64,000 bases of DNA from Latilactobacillus sakei. GTDB taxonomy: Bacteria; Bacillota; Bacilli; Lactobacillales; Lactobacillaceae. Shown in pieces: positions 45,599 through 54,175 of this stretch (position 1 is the stretch's first letter; each line of letters begins with the position of its first letter). The translations under genes were made by a program, and so were the position numbers. The stretch is from the NCBI GenBank assembly GCA_002953655.1, contig CP025839.1, forward strand, positions 1,426,001 through 1,490,000, written 5' to 3'. The notes below the pieces were generated by a model, which saw only the letters and a program-made list of their open reading frames with translations, had not been told where the DNA came from and did no database searches.

Positions 45599-45710
45599 GT
45601 GCTTTTATCGCTAGCTTTCTGCGCCTAACTACGTGTGCCAAACTAGCGATTACATCGCTAATTCGTCACCCTAGGTTAATGCTCAAAAGCTGACCAAGCG
45701 ATAAAAGCAC
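45599..45710 (-). repeat. Structured 3'-UTR element, copy B (downstream of rhodanese gene)
   Basis: Minus strand: GTGCTTTTATCGCT arm, TGGTC bulge, AGCTTTT arm, GAGCATTAACCTAG core, inner hairpin TTAGCGAT/ATCGCTAG, CGTAGTTAGGCGCAG, AAAGCT and AGCGATAAAAGCAC. Outer arms pair perfectly over 14 bases. It lies just beyond the rhodanese terminator, in the same orientation relative to the upstream gene as the other copies. Confidence 0.7.
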
Positions 45711-45723
45711 TCTTTTTCATATA

Positions 45724-45772
45724 AAAACCCAAAAGTCTGCGTTCTTCACTGGCGACTTTTGGGTCTTTTTTT
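45724..45772 (-). terminator. Rhodanese gene terminator
   Basis: GACCCAAAAGTC/GACTTTTGGGT hairpin then TTTTAT on the minus strand, immediately after the stop. Confidence 0.88.
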
Positions 45773-45775
45773 AAT

Positions 45776-46189
45776 CTACTTTTTACGTTTTGTTTTTCCT
45801 GTCCAGTTATTAAAACCTTTTTGGAGCCATTTAACGTTCGTAAAACCTGCTTTGCGAAGTTTTAATGCTGCCCGAACGCTTAATGTAATGCCTGTATCAT
45901 AGAGATAGACCGGCAAATCCATTCGTAATTCACCCATATTTTGTTTCAACATAGGGTAAGGAATGCTCCGTGCGCCTAAGATATGGCCAGCGTCGAAATC
46001 CTTACGTTCACGCAAATCAACAATTTGGGCTTTACGCATGTTTTCTTCAAAGGCCTTTTCAGTCAATTCGCCGCCTAGGCGCTTACGTTGGATTTTATAA
46101 TAAACCCATACGCCAATTATCCATAGCAAAATAGCGATCAAGATAATATTAACAACAAACATTGGATTAATTGTCCCGATTACAAACAT
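45776..46189 (-). CDS. Membrane-anchored rhodanese-like protein (YqhL type), catalytic Cys replaced
   Basis: 137 residues: N-terminal helix (10-29), then a rhodanese domain (VDLRERKDFDAGHILGARSIPY, 57-78). The loop that should hold the active Cys reads YLYDTG, with Asp98 in its place, so thiosulfate sulfurtransferase activity is unlikely. It may act as a binding or scaffold domain. Last gene of the glcK operon, 24 bases after glcK; GGAAG precedes the ATG. Confidence 0.92.
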   Translation of the reverse strand: MFVIGTINPMFVVNIILIAILLWIIGVWVYYKIQRKRLGGELTEKAFEENMRKAQIVDLRERKDFDAGHILGARSIPYPMLKQNMGELRMDLPVYLYDTGITLSVRAALKLRKAGFTNVKWLQKGFNNWTGKTKRKK

Positions 46190-46213
46190 CTACAAAACTT
46201 CCTTTTTAACAGA

Positions 46214-47185
46214 TTATTGTTGGTTAAATTGTAAAGCCAATGAAGCCGCACCGATAACACCGGCAACGTTCCCCAAGTTAGCTAAACGTACTTTAGTTGT
46301 TTGCTTAACATTTGGGAAGGTAAATTCTTCAAAATAAGCTTCAACTTGTTTACGTAAGAATTCACCAGCAGCAGAAACACCGCCACCAATAACGATGTAG
46401 GCTGGATTCAACATGTTACCAACGTTAGCTAAAGCTAAACCAAGGTAATATGATACACGGTCAACGACTTTGACAGCCAATGGATCTGATTCTTTAGCTA
46501 AGTCGAAAACAAGTTTTGAACTGATTTCTTCACCATCATCTAACATTGTCTTCAATTGTGAATTACCGGCATATTCTTCAGCCATGTCACGCGCAACACG
46601 GACAACACCTGTTGCTGAAGCATAAGTTTCTAAACAGCCTTTTTTACCACAAGTACATTCGTAGCCACGTGGTTCAACCGTTACGTGACCTAATTCACCA
46701 GCAGAACCAGCAACCCCGTGTAATAAATGACCATCAGCAACGATCCCGCCACCGACACCAGTACCAAGTGTTACGAAAGCAACGTCAGGTTGGTTTTCAC
46801 CAGCACCCTTCCAGCGTTCGCCTAAAGCGGCTACGTTGGCATCATTATCAACTGCTAGTTTCATGTGGGTGCCAGCTTCAATATCACGACGTAAGTATTG
46901 TGTCACTTTCCAGTTTAGATTGAAGGCGCCAATCACAGTACCTTCTTCACTGTTAACACTACCAGGTGTTCCCATCCCGATTCCGATGAAATCTTCGGGT
47001 GTCATGTTGTATAAATCTAAATGATGATTAATCGATTCAACGATATCGGGCACAATGTGGCTACCTTCATCCAAAATATCTGTATCGATACTCCAACGTT
47101 GTTGAATGTCGCCATCCACTGTCATAATTGCAAATTTAGCCGTTGTACCACCTAAGTCAACGCCGATTAACTTCTTGTCTGTCAT
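46214..47185 (-). CDS. glcK: Glucokinase, ROK family
   Basis: Phosphorylates glucose that enters without PTS. 323 residues. N-terminal GVDLGGTTAKFAI (8-20), DNDANVAALGE around 110 with the catalytic Asp, GTGVGGGIV, and the ROK zinc motif CTCGKKGCLE. ATG overlaps the yqgQ stop (ATGA), so it is translated with yqgQ. Confidence 0.97.
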   Translation of the reverse strand: MTDKKLIGVDLGGTTAKFAIMTVDGDIQQRWSIDTDILDEGSHIVPDIVESINHHLDLYNMTPEDFIGIGMGTPGSVNSEEGTVIGAFNLNWKVTQYLRRDIEAGTHMKLAVDNDANVAALGERWKGAGENQPDVAFVTLGTGVGGGIVADGHLLHGVAGSAGELGHVTVEPRGYECTCGKKGCLETYASATGVVRVARDMAEEYAGNSQLKTMLDDGEEISSKLVFDLAKESDPLAVKVVDRVSYYLGLALANVGNMLNPAYIVIGGGVSAAGEFLRKQVEAYFEEFTFPNVKQTTKVRLANLGNVAGVIGAASLALQFNQQ

Positions 47186-47415
47186 TTAAACTTTTCCTCC
47201 AATAATTCATGATTGAATGTTTGTTTTTCTTCCAACCGATGTTCATGTACTAGCACCATCTTAGCATCGCGATACACTTTGCCATCGATTAAATCAGCAT
47301 CGTAGACATGACGTAACTCGATACTCGTTAGTTCAATATCCCAAAGTCGCTTACCAACATGGACATAAACACCAAATTGTTTTAAAAGTTGTTGCACATC
47401 ATAAAGTGTTCTCAT
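47182..47415 (-). CDS. yqgQ: YqgQ family protein (DUF910)
   Basis: 77 residues, cytosolic, containing TLYDVQQLLKQFG and LEEKF; characteristic of the small YqgQ family encoded with glcK in Firmicutes. Function unknown. Start ATG 47415 (AGGTGA upstream); the longer GTG start at 47424 overlaps the ribosome site. Confidence 0.93.
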   Translation of the reverse strand: MRTLYDVQQLLKQFGVYVHVGKRLWDIELTSIELRHVYDADLIDGKVYRDAKMVLVHEHRLEEKQTFNHELLEEKFK

Positions 47416-47447
47416 CAACTTCACCTATCATATTATACCTAAATTTA

Positions 47448-48110
47448 TTAACGATTAATACCCAAGTAGACAAATAAAATAAGGGTAATGACGTAAACTA
47501 ACCCACTAACCACACGGTTTAGCGGGTTAATTTTTCCGATACGTGGTGCGCCAAGTGCCATACTACTTAAAAAGCCACCTAAAATACCGCCAACCATCCC
47601 ATACATTGCATTGCGATTAACGACAAATTGTAATCCGGCTGTCAAAAATAGGAATAACCAATATTGGCGCGCAATTTGACCAAAAACGGGATTATCTTTG
47701 AACGCATCACCCAGCATTAAAAAACCACCAAAAATTCCTAGAACGGCTAAACCCGCTGTAATCGTTTGCGAACCGGTTCCTAGGAAAAGGCCTTTTGTGA
47801 TCAAACTTGCTAAACTACTGAGCACATAGATTGCCAATAAGCGCCAATGACCAATTAAAGATTCTAATTGGCTGCCGACAAAATATAAAATAACACAATC
47901 CATTAAGAGGCTCAAAAAACTAATATGGTTAATGGAAGCCATTAAAAATGGGACCACCCCACCTGCTAATAAGCCTTGTACTGAAGTAATCCCTTGCGCC
48001 CAAAGCATTGGTGCAACGAACATTAACCCAAAATAAAGGACATTCATGATAATCAAAGCATAGGCGACAAATGGTATTGCCCGCCAATCTTTGTTGTGAT
48101 TTACTTTCAT
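47448..48110 (-). CDS. Rhomboid-family membrane protein without catalytic dyad
   Basis: 220 residues, six to seven membrane helices, in the position of Bacillus gluP/yqgP. The fourth-helix motif GxSG is replaced by TAGLAVLG (no Ser in 115-130), and the last-helix His is absent (NAMYGMVGGILGG). It is therefore a pseudo-rhomboid, probably chaperone- or adaptor-like rather than a protease. AGGAGAAGAG precedes the ATG. Operon with 5-FCL upstream and yqgQ-glcK downstream. Confidence 0.85.
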   Translation of the reverse strand: MKVNHNKDWRAIPFVAYALIIMNVLYFGLMFVAPMLWAQGITSVQGLLAGGVVPFLMASINHISFLSLLMDCVILYFVGSQLESLIGHWRLLAIYVLSSLASLITKGLFLGTGSQTITAGLAVLGIFGGFLMLGDAFKDNPVFGQIARQYWLFLFLTAGLQFVVNRNAMYGMVGGILGGFLSSMALGAPRIGKINPLNRVVSGLVYVITLILFVYLGINR

Positions 48111-48122
48111 CTCTTCTCCTTC

Positions 48123-48665
48123 TTAAGCCGTAATAATGTGCTTCAGTTTAACATCAAATTGATCAACTGACCAATTTGCTACCTTCACTTGTTGTGGCTT
48201 TAAAGCGAGCGCAACGGTCGTCATCTGATGGGCTGCCAGATAGCGGTCGTAATAGCCACCACCAAAACCGACCCGCCAACCATCAAGACTAAAGACAACC
48301 CCCGGTACAATCATTAAATCCGGTACAATTGCCTCGCCAGTTGCCTGCGGTTCTAGAACACCAAAGGCACTTCTTTCAAGAACCGTTGTTGGTGTCAACT
48401 CATAAAAGGCCATCTGACGCTTAGGTAAGGTTCTCGGCACCACAACCCGTTTACCCGCTACTTGTGCGGCTTCGATAATGGGCTGTGTTGCGACTTCAAT
48501 CGGTTGATTAAGCGTCAGTCCTATCACAGTTGCCGATTGAAAAGCCGCACTATCAATTAATTTTTGCAATAAGATGGCTTCTTGCTGCTGTTTGTCAGCT
48601 GGTTGTTGGGACAAACTCGCTAAAGCTGCCAAACCTTGTTGTCGGACTTGTTGCTTAGTTTGCAC
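48123..48665 (-). CDS. 5-formyltetrahydrofolate cyclo-ligase
   Basis: 180 residues. Converts 5-formyl-THF to 5,10-methenyl-THF with ATP. N-terminal TKQQVRQQGLAAL, then PDLMIVPGVVFSLDGWRVGFGGGYYDRYL with the substrate/Mg motif. GTG start 48665 chosen because TTAGGAGGGG lies 5 bases before it; the longer frame would start in the rpmG terminator. First gene of the rhomboid-yqgQ-glcK-rhodanese operon. Confidence 0.95.
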   Translation of the reverse strand: MQTKQQVRQQGLAALASLSQQPADKQQQEAILLQKLIDSAAFQSATVIGLTLNQPIEVATQPIIEAAQVAGKRVVVPRTLPKRQMAFYELTPTTVLERSAFGVLEPQATGEAIVPDLMIVPGVVFSLDGWRVGFGGGYYDRYLAAHQMTTVALALKPQQVKVANWSVDQFDVKLKHIITA

Positions 48666-48681
48666 GAAGACCCCTCCTAAC

Positions 48682-48716
48682 AAAAAAAGCCCGGGCAAGC
48701 GCCCCGGCTTTTTTTA
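48682..48716 (-). terminator. rpmG terminator
   Basis: AAAAAGCCGGGGC/GCCCGGGCTTTTTTT hairpin on the minus strand, between rpmG and the 5-FCL ribosome site. Confidence 0.9.
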
Positions 48717-48723
48717 TGCGTCA

Positions 48724-48873
48724 CTATTTAGTTTCGCGGTGTAAAGTTACTTTGCGTTCGCGTGGGCAATATTTCTTTAATTCCAAGCGATCTGGATTGT
48801 TACGTTTATTTTTGTTTGATAAGTAACTACGTTCGTGACATTCTGTACATTCCATTGTAATGTGAACACGCAT
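48724..48873 (-). CDS. rpmG: Ribosomal protein bL33
   Basis: 49 residues, [18 protein letters not shown]... with a CTEC zinc-type pair and YCPRE, where the second pair is reduced to one Cys. This is the larger RpmG form common in Firmicutes. ATG 48873. Monocistronic with a strong terminator. Confidence 0.96.
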   Translation of the reverse strand: MRVHITMECTECHERSYLSNKNKRNNPDRLELKKYCPRERKVTLHRETK

Positions 48874-48981
48874 TGATATAGCCTCCAAGCTGTAAGTAAA
48901 TTTCTAAAAAACTGTTTAATTCTTAGACTCTTAGTATCATACCATTTTTTCTAGTATCTGAAAAGGTTAATTCGCAATATT

Positions 48982-51096
48982 TCATTTTGAAATATTATTT
49001 AATTTATAGTAATCGGTAATCATTTCACGCGCCAACAAGGTATTGTAGTGCCCTTCATCGGATGTCAAGTTAGGGAAAACAATCGCGATGGCCACTTGTG
49101 GATCGTTATATGGGGCGAACCCAACCAGACTTGATGTGACGGTTTCTACTTGCTTGCTGGTTGAATCATTTGGATCTTCACGTGCAAATGATTGCGCGGT
49201 CCCGGTTTTAGCACCAAAGGTTGGTTTGATATCCTTCAAGGTATGCGCTGTTCCCCAGGCATTAGTCCCGTTGACAACGTTGTACATCCCTTCTTTAACC
49301 ACGTTAAAGTACGATTTTGGTGCATTAATCGTATTCAAGACTGTTGGACTAGTCTTAGATTCAAGTTTGCCTAGATTTCCATCCGTCCCTGTTTGTTGAA
49401 TGGAATCCACCAAATAAGGTTTCATCCGGTTACCGCCGTTAGCAATTGTTGAAATATATTGTGCCAATTGAATTAAGGTATAGGCATCGTAGTTACCGTA
49501 GGATAAATCCAGTGCGGAACCAGAAGCTGTATTACCCTCAGCCGTTAAAGTTGGCCCTTCAATCCCTTTTGCTTCGCCTGGTAAATCGATACCCGTTTTT
49601 TGGCCTAAACCAAATTGATTAAAGTAGCCGCGCATTTTCGTAAAGATATCCGGTGAAATTTGAATTTCTTGGTGTGGTACATACTTCGCTTTCCCTTCAC
49701 GTAATGCTAGTTGCATCATATAAATATTGGAAGAAACTTCTAAGGCTGATTGTGCTGATAATGCCCCAAAGGTGCCAACTGGGTAGACAGATTTCTTAAC
49801 TGGAGTCCCTGGTAAATAAATTGGCGTATCGGGCAAGGTATTATTACTTGGTGAAATAACACCGTCCATCATCCCGCCCATCACTGTGGCCCCTTTGACA
49901 GCAGACCCCATGACGAAGGTACGATTGATAACCCCTAGTGCATCATCGCTAGCTTGCTTAGTAGTACGGTCGTTTTGTTCACCAGCCATTGCTAAAATCG
50001 CCCCTGTTTTAGGGTTCATTGCAACCGCATAAGCACCATCAGAGTATGTCGTTGCGCCAGCAGCGACTGCTTTGGCGTAAATTTTCTTCAAGGCTGCTTC
50101 CACTTTTGTCTGGTAGGCTTGATCGATGGTTAAGTTTAAATTACTCCCTTTTTGGCCTTTGAAGAGCACTTTACTTGAGAGAATTTGGTTGTTATTACCA
50201 ACTTCCACTTGGGTTTGTGATTTAGAGCCATGCAAAATACTTTCGTATTGCTTTTCTAAATAACTAGTCCCAACCCGGTCGTTTCGTGAATAACCTTGGG
50301 CTAGTAACGAGTTGATCCCATCTTCTGGCAACCCTTGTTCTTCTGTTGAAACATGCCCGATAATACTGCGCATTGAATCACCGTTAGGATATGAGCGTTC
50401 CCAATCGGTCCCGACATTAATCCCAGGTAAGCTGGTTAAATGTTCACTAATTTCAGCAATTTCTTTATCCGTGACATTGTCATTCTTGATGTAAACTGTT
50501 GAGAGTTGATAAGCACCACTCATGATTTTAAAAATCGCTGCGGCTTGTTTTTGCTTATCTGATAAGCCAGTAAATGACTTTTCAACAAGATCAATTGTTG
50601 ATTGATAAACTGTCTTATCCGGAATCTTAGAACCATCGGCCGCTACTTTTTTAGATTTTGGTAAGCGGGCATTCCATTTTTTAAGATTCTTCGGATTGCT
50701 GAGGTAATAATCAATCTGATCACGTTCTGTCAACGTATCTAACTTATCGATGGTTAGATATTTCGTTAACTGATTGGCCTCAGCATACATTTTATCCGCC
50801 AAGACGTTCATATTCTTCGTATACGTAATGGCTGATTTAGCACTGTTGCCGACCAACACACGCCCCTTGGCATCCAAAACCATCCCACGGGGGACATTGC
50901 CGGTCACGATTTTTTTATCGGTACTATTGACCATCGCCTGATAACTCGCACCGTTTAAGACTTGCAAGCGTCCCAATTGAATAATTAAGGCTGCAAATAA
51001 TACAAAAACGATAAAAAATAGGAAGTTAAGTCTGAATGGAATATGGGATCTCTCCCGATTTCTCTTGGTTTTTTTCTTCATAATTTTCACGGACAA
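48982..51096 (-). CDS. pbpA: Class B penicillin-binding protein, elongation type (PBP2A/PbpA-like)
   Basis: 704 residues. Transpeptidase of cell elongation. One membrane helix (about 25-47), PBP dimerisation domain (60-300), then the transpeptidase domain: GSAVKGATV (Ser-X-X-Lys), SSNIYM (SXN) and GAKTGTAQSF (KTG). Start is TTG 51096, because GGAG lies 7 bases upstream; later GTG and ATG codons lie too far away. Position next to rpmG and 5-FCL matches Bacillus pbpA. Confidence 0.95.
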   Translation of the reverse strand: MSVKIMKKKTKRNRERSHIPFRLNFLFFIVFVLFAALIIQLGRLQVLNGASYQAMVNSTDKKIVTGNVPRGMVLDAKGRVLVGNSAKSAITYTKNMNVLADKMYAEANQLTKYLTIDKLDTLTERDQIDYYLSNPKNLKKWNARLPKSKKVAADGSKIPDKTVYQSTIDLVEKSFTGLSDKQKQAAAIFKIMSGAYQLSTVYIKNDNVTDKEIAEISEHLTSLPGINVGTDWERSYPNGDSMRSIIGHVSTEEQGLPEDGINSLLAQGYSRNDRVGTSYLEKQYESILHGSKSQTQVEVGNNNQILSSKVLFKGQKGSNLNLTIDQAYQTKVEAALKKIYAKAVAAGATTYSDGAYAVAMNPKTGAILAMAGEQNDRTTKQASDDALGVINRTFVMGSAVKGATVMGGMMDGVISPSNNTLPDTPIYLPGTPVKKSVYPVGTFGALSAQSALEVSSNIYMMQLALREGKAKYVPHQEIQISPDIFTKMRGYFNQFGLGQKTGIDLPGEAKGIEGPTLTAEGNTASGSALDLSYGNYDAYTLIQLAQYISTIANGGNRMKPYLVDSIQQTGTDGNLGKLESKTSPTVLNTINAPKSYFNVVKEGMYNVVNGTNAWGTAHTLKDIKPTFGAKTGTAQSFAREDPNDSTSKQVETVTSSLVGFAPYNDPQVAIAIVFPNLTSDEGHYNTLLAREMITDYYKLNNISK

Positions 51097-51295
51097 TCAG
51101 TTACTCCTTATTATTAGGCTTTTTGAAAAAGCCTTGCGATTCTTTATTTAAATCTTAATAAAATAAGATTGTTATGGACAGCATATACTTCATTGGTTAA
51201 GTTTAGCAAAATTATTCATAACAAGCTATGCCCAATCTCTAAATTTAAGTGAGATTATGGTATCCTAAAGAGGATTAACATTACTGTTATATTTT

Positions 51296-51320
51296 ACAGC
51301 TTTTCCGCATTAAAAGCTGT
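51296..51320 (+). promoter_or_regulatory. Hairpin in the yfhO leader, with probable promoter upstream
   Basis: ACAGCTTTT/AAAAGCTGT perfect 9-base stem, 7-base loop, without a following T-run, between an extended -10-like TGG-TATCCT (51261-51266) and the ribosome site GGAGG. Possible mRNA stabiliser; no known riboswitch recognised. Confidence 0.45.
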
Positions 51321-51365
51321 TCATCAAACTAATTTTTAGATTTTTTTATTAATTGGAGGTTTCTC

Positions 51366-53981
51366 GTGACTCGATTATACACTTTTTTACGACGCCACTA
51401 CGCGTTAGGCCTTAGCTTCTTGTTACCTTTTGCCATTATTTTTATTTATGGTTTAAGTCGTCATGTCTTTCCGTTTGGCGGTCAAACAATTATGACTGTC
51501 GATTTAGGACAGCAGTACATCGACTTTTTTGCCTATTTTAGAACGACACTACTCCAGCATCCCGACACCTTCTTTTATTCATTTGCCAAAGGGCTCGGCG
51601 GCGATATGTTGGGTGTTTGGGCCTACTATTTAATGAGCCCGTTTAACCTACTGGTCTTATTAACCCCTGGTAAATGGTTGAGCTTTGGTGTTTGGCTGAT
51701 GGTATTGCTCAAATATGGTTTTAGTGGGTTGAGTTTTGCCTACTATCTCAAGAAAAGTCGCCTGCTAAATGGTTGGTGGCTCCCAACGCTCAGTTTGACC
51801 TATGCACTATCTGGCTTTGCAATCGCCAACCAATTTAACGTGATGTGGTTAGACGCCATGATTTGGCTACCATTAGTCGTTTTGGGCATCGAACAGCTCT
51901 TTGAGCGCCAGCGTTTTTGGTTGTACCCGCTTAGCTTAGCGGCTTTATTAATTATCAACTATTATATGGGTTACATGGTTTGTTTATTTGTAGTTGCCTA
52001 TTTTTTCTGGGCGAGTGTCCATCATTTTAAAACTTGGCGCCAAACTTGCCTCGTCTACCTCAAATTCGCCGGTGGTTCACTTCTAGCTGGGCTATTAGCC
52101 GCTTGGTTATTATTACCAACCTTCTTCCAATTGACCCAGAGTAAGGGTCAATACACGATTCAAAAGATCCATTGGAAAATTGAGTATAACCCGCTTAAAA
52201 TTCTCTCTAAATTAGTGGTTGGGAATTTTAATTTTGATCAAATGCCAAAAGGTGAACCCAATATTTTTGTGGGCAGTCTGATTTTAATTGGTTTTATCGC
52301 CTATTTTCTAACCCGCAAGATTCCGATTAAAGAACGCTTGGCTGCATTATTGGTAACTGGATTTCTTGGTCTATCACTGTGCTTTGAACCGCTCGATTTA
52401 CTCTGGCATGGCATGCAATTCCCAGTTTGGTATCCTTATCGTTTCTCTTATGTCATCAGCTTCTGGCTAATCGTTTTAGCTATTCAGCGATTGCATTATC
52501 AACCACAGTTCAAGTGGTACAGCTTGCTCGCACCACTTCTACTACTGGCCGCATCGCTTGCTTATACTTTCAAACACGTCAAAACATTTTCAGCATTATC
52601 CGAACGACAAGTACTCCTTAGCCTTGGCTTTTTAATCGCTGTCAGTTTGATTTTAATGTTACCAGCTCGTTTCAAACGCTATACTGCTGTCTTTTTATTA
52701 CTCGTTACTGGTGGTGAAATGACTGCCAATGCAGTTCTCAGTTTGAATCAAATTAGCTACGTTTCCCAAAAGGATTACGCTGATTACACCGAACAACTCC
52801 AATCAGCAGTCGCCGCTGTCCCGAATAAGGTGCCGTTCCAACGCATTGGTAAAACGTTCATGCGGACTAAAAATGATCCAATGCAAGCCAATTATTTCGG
52901 GGGTTCCCACTTTAATTCGATGTTGGAGCCGAGCTATCCCAAATTCATGGGCAGTATCGGTGAGCCAGCTGGTGACGGTTCCGTGGCCGATACTAACCAA
53001 ACAATGTTCACCGATGCTTTACTAGGTTATCGCTATTACCTCAACAGTACCAGTGTTCAAGCAACCGTGCCGCGCAGTACCAACAAACCTGATTTAAGTG
53101 ACTATCGCCAAATCAAGCAAAATGGCCAGATTGCCATTTATCAAAATGATAATGCATTACCACTGGGTTTTGCGGCTTCTGATAAAGTGCTTAAACATAA
53201 GGTCACGGCGGACTATCCAATTCTTGAACAGGGCAACATTGCAACCAAGCTAACGGCTAATCCAACACTTGGTAATCAATTATTCACCCTTCAATATTTC
53301 AACACCGTTGCTTACCAAAATACTAAACAAAAACCGAAGTTAAACGAAACCTTCCTCCGCATCAATTCTAAAAAAGATGCGCACGTGACTTATACCTTCA
53401 CCCCAACAACCAATGATCCCTACTATTTAACGCTGGGATCAAGTCTCGAAAAGAACGCTGTACGTTTAACATTAAACGGTCAGCCGATTACGCAATACGA
53501 TACCTTCAGAGATACCGTTGCGCTTAACTTAACTAACAAGGCCCTCGGGAAACCGCAAACGTTAGACATTGCCTTTTCAAAAGATGAGATTTGGCTTCAA
53601 AACATCAATCTCTATAGTCTTAACTTGGAAACCCTAAGCAAGATTACCACGCAATTAAAACAATCACCGTTGCATATTAAACATTTTTCAAATACAAATA
53701 TCCGCGGTGATATCACGATCAAGCATAAAAACCAAGTCTTGATGACGACGATTCCTGATGCGCCTGGCTGGCAAGTAACCGTCGACAACCACCCCGTGAA
53801 GGCAGCCAAAGGACTCAAGAACTTCATTGCGGTGCCATTAAAAGCTGGCCATCATCAAATCCAACTAACTTACCGGCCTCCTTATTTCAGACTAGGCCTT
53901 CTAATCTCAGTTGTTTCGGCATTAATGGCAATCTTAATCGCGATTATAACGCGCTATTTTAGAAGAAGACGACTGTTTTAA
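51366..53981 (+). CDS. yfhO: YfhO family membrane protein (glycosyltransferase-like)
   Basis: 871 residues: about twelve membrane helices in residues 10-440, then a large extracellular domain (about 450-835) and a last helix (840-863) with an RRRR tail. The family glycosylates wall or lipoteichoic acids. N-terminal signature LGQQYIDFFAYFR and GGDMLGVWAYYLMSPFN. GTG start 51366, 9 bases after GGAGG. Stands alone. Confidence 0.92.
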   Translation: MTRLYTFLRRHYALGLSFLLPFAIIFIYGLSRHVFPFGGQTIMTVDLGQQYIDFFAYFRTTLLQHPDTFFYSFAKGLGGDMLGVWAYYLMSPFNLLVLLTPGKWLSFGVWLMVLLKYGFSGLSFAYYLKKSRLLNGWWLPTLSLTYALSGFAIANQFNVMWLDAMIWLPLVVLGIEQLFERQRFWLYPLSLAALLIINYYMGYMVCLFVVAYFFWASVHHFKTWRQTCLVYLKFAGGSLLAGLLAAWLLLPTFFQLTQSKGQYTIQKIHWKIEYNPLKILSKLVVGNFNFDQMPKGEPNIFVGSLILIGFIAYFLTRKIPIKERLAALLVTGFLGLSLCFEPLDLLWHGMQFPVWYPYRFSYVISFWLIVLAIQRLHYQPQFKWYSLLAPLLLLAASLAYTFKHVKTFSALSERQVLLSLGFLIAVSLILMLPARFKRYTAVFLLLVTGGEMTANAVLSLNQISYVSQKDYADYTEQLQSAVAAVPNKVPFQRIGKTFMRTKNDPMQANYFGGSHFNSMLEPSYPKFMGSIGEPAGDGSVADTNQTMFTDALLGYRYYLNSTSVQATVPRSTNKPDLSDYRQIKQNGQIAIYQNDNALPLGFAASDKVLKHKVTADYPILEQGNIATKLTANPTLGNQLFTLQYFNTVAYQNTKQKPKLNETFLRINSKKDAHVTYTFTPTTNDPYYLTLGSSLEKNAVRLTLNGQPITQYDTFRDTVALNLTNKALGKPQTLDIAFSKDEIWLQNINLYSLNLETLSKITTQLKQSPLHIKHFSNTNIRGDITIKHKNQVLMTTIPDAPGWQVTVDNHPVKAAKGLKNFIAVPLKAGHHQIQLTYRPPYFRLGLLISVVSALMAILIAIITRYFRRRRLF

Positions 53982-53990
53982 AAAAGAAGA

Positions 53991-54100
53991 GTGTAGCATA
54001 AGTCGGGTATATTCTGAGGATTAACAGAGAGCGGCGGATAATTGCGTTAGCAATTATTCGTCGTTCGGCATTAACCACAGGAATATGACTTATAGAACAC
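53991..54100 (+). repeat. Structured 3'-UTR element, copy D (downstream of yfhO)
   Basis: Plus strand: GTGTAGCATAAGTC arm, GGGT bulge, ATATTC arm, TGAGGATTAAC core, inner hairpin GGATAATTGC-GTTA-GCAATTAT, ACGCCGAAC-like 3' core ending AACCACA, GGAATAT and GACTTATAGAACAC arms. Begins 10 bases after the yfhO stop; followed by a terminator. Confidence 0.7.
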
Positions 54101-54128
54101 GTTTAGACAAATCATATTTAAACAACAT

Positions 54129-54175
54129 AAAAAAGACGTTCAGACAAAATTAATTTTGCCTGAACGTCTTTTTTA
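54129..54175. terminator. Bidirectional terminator between yfhO and the antiporter gene
   Basis: AAAAAAGACGTTCAG-CAAAAT/ATTTTG-CTGAACGTCTTTTTT hairpin. Confidence 0.92.

Noticed and set aside
46546-46923. 125-residue plus-strand frame opposite glcK
   Set aside because: His/Gln-rich shadow of the glucokinase codons; no ribosome site.
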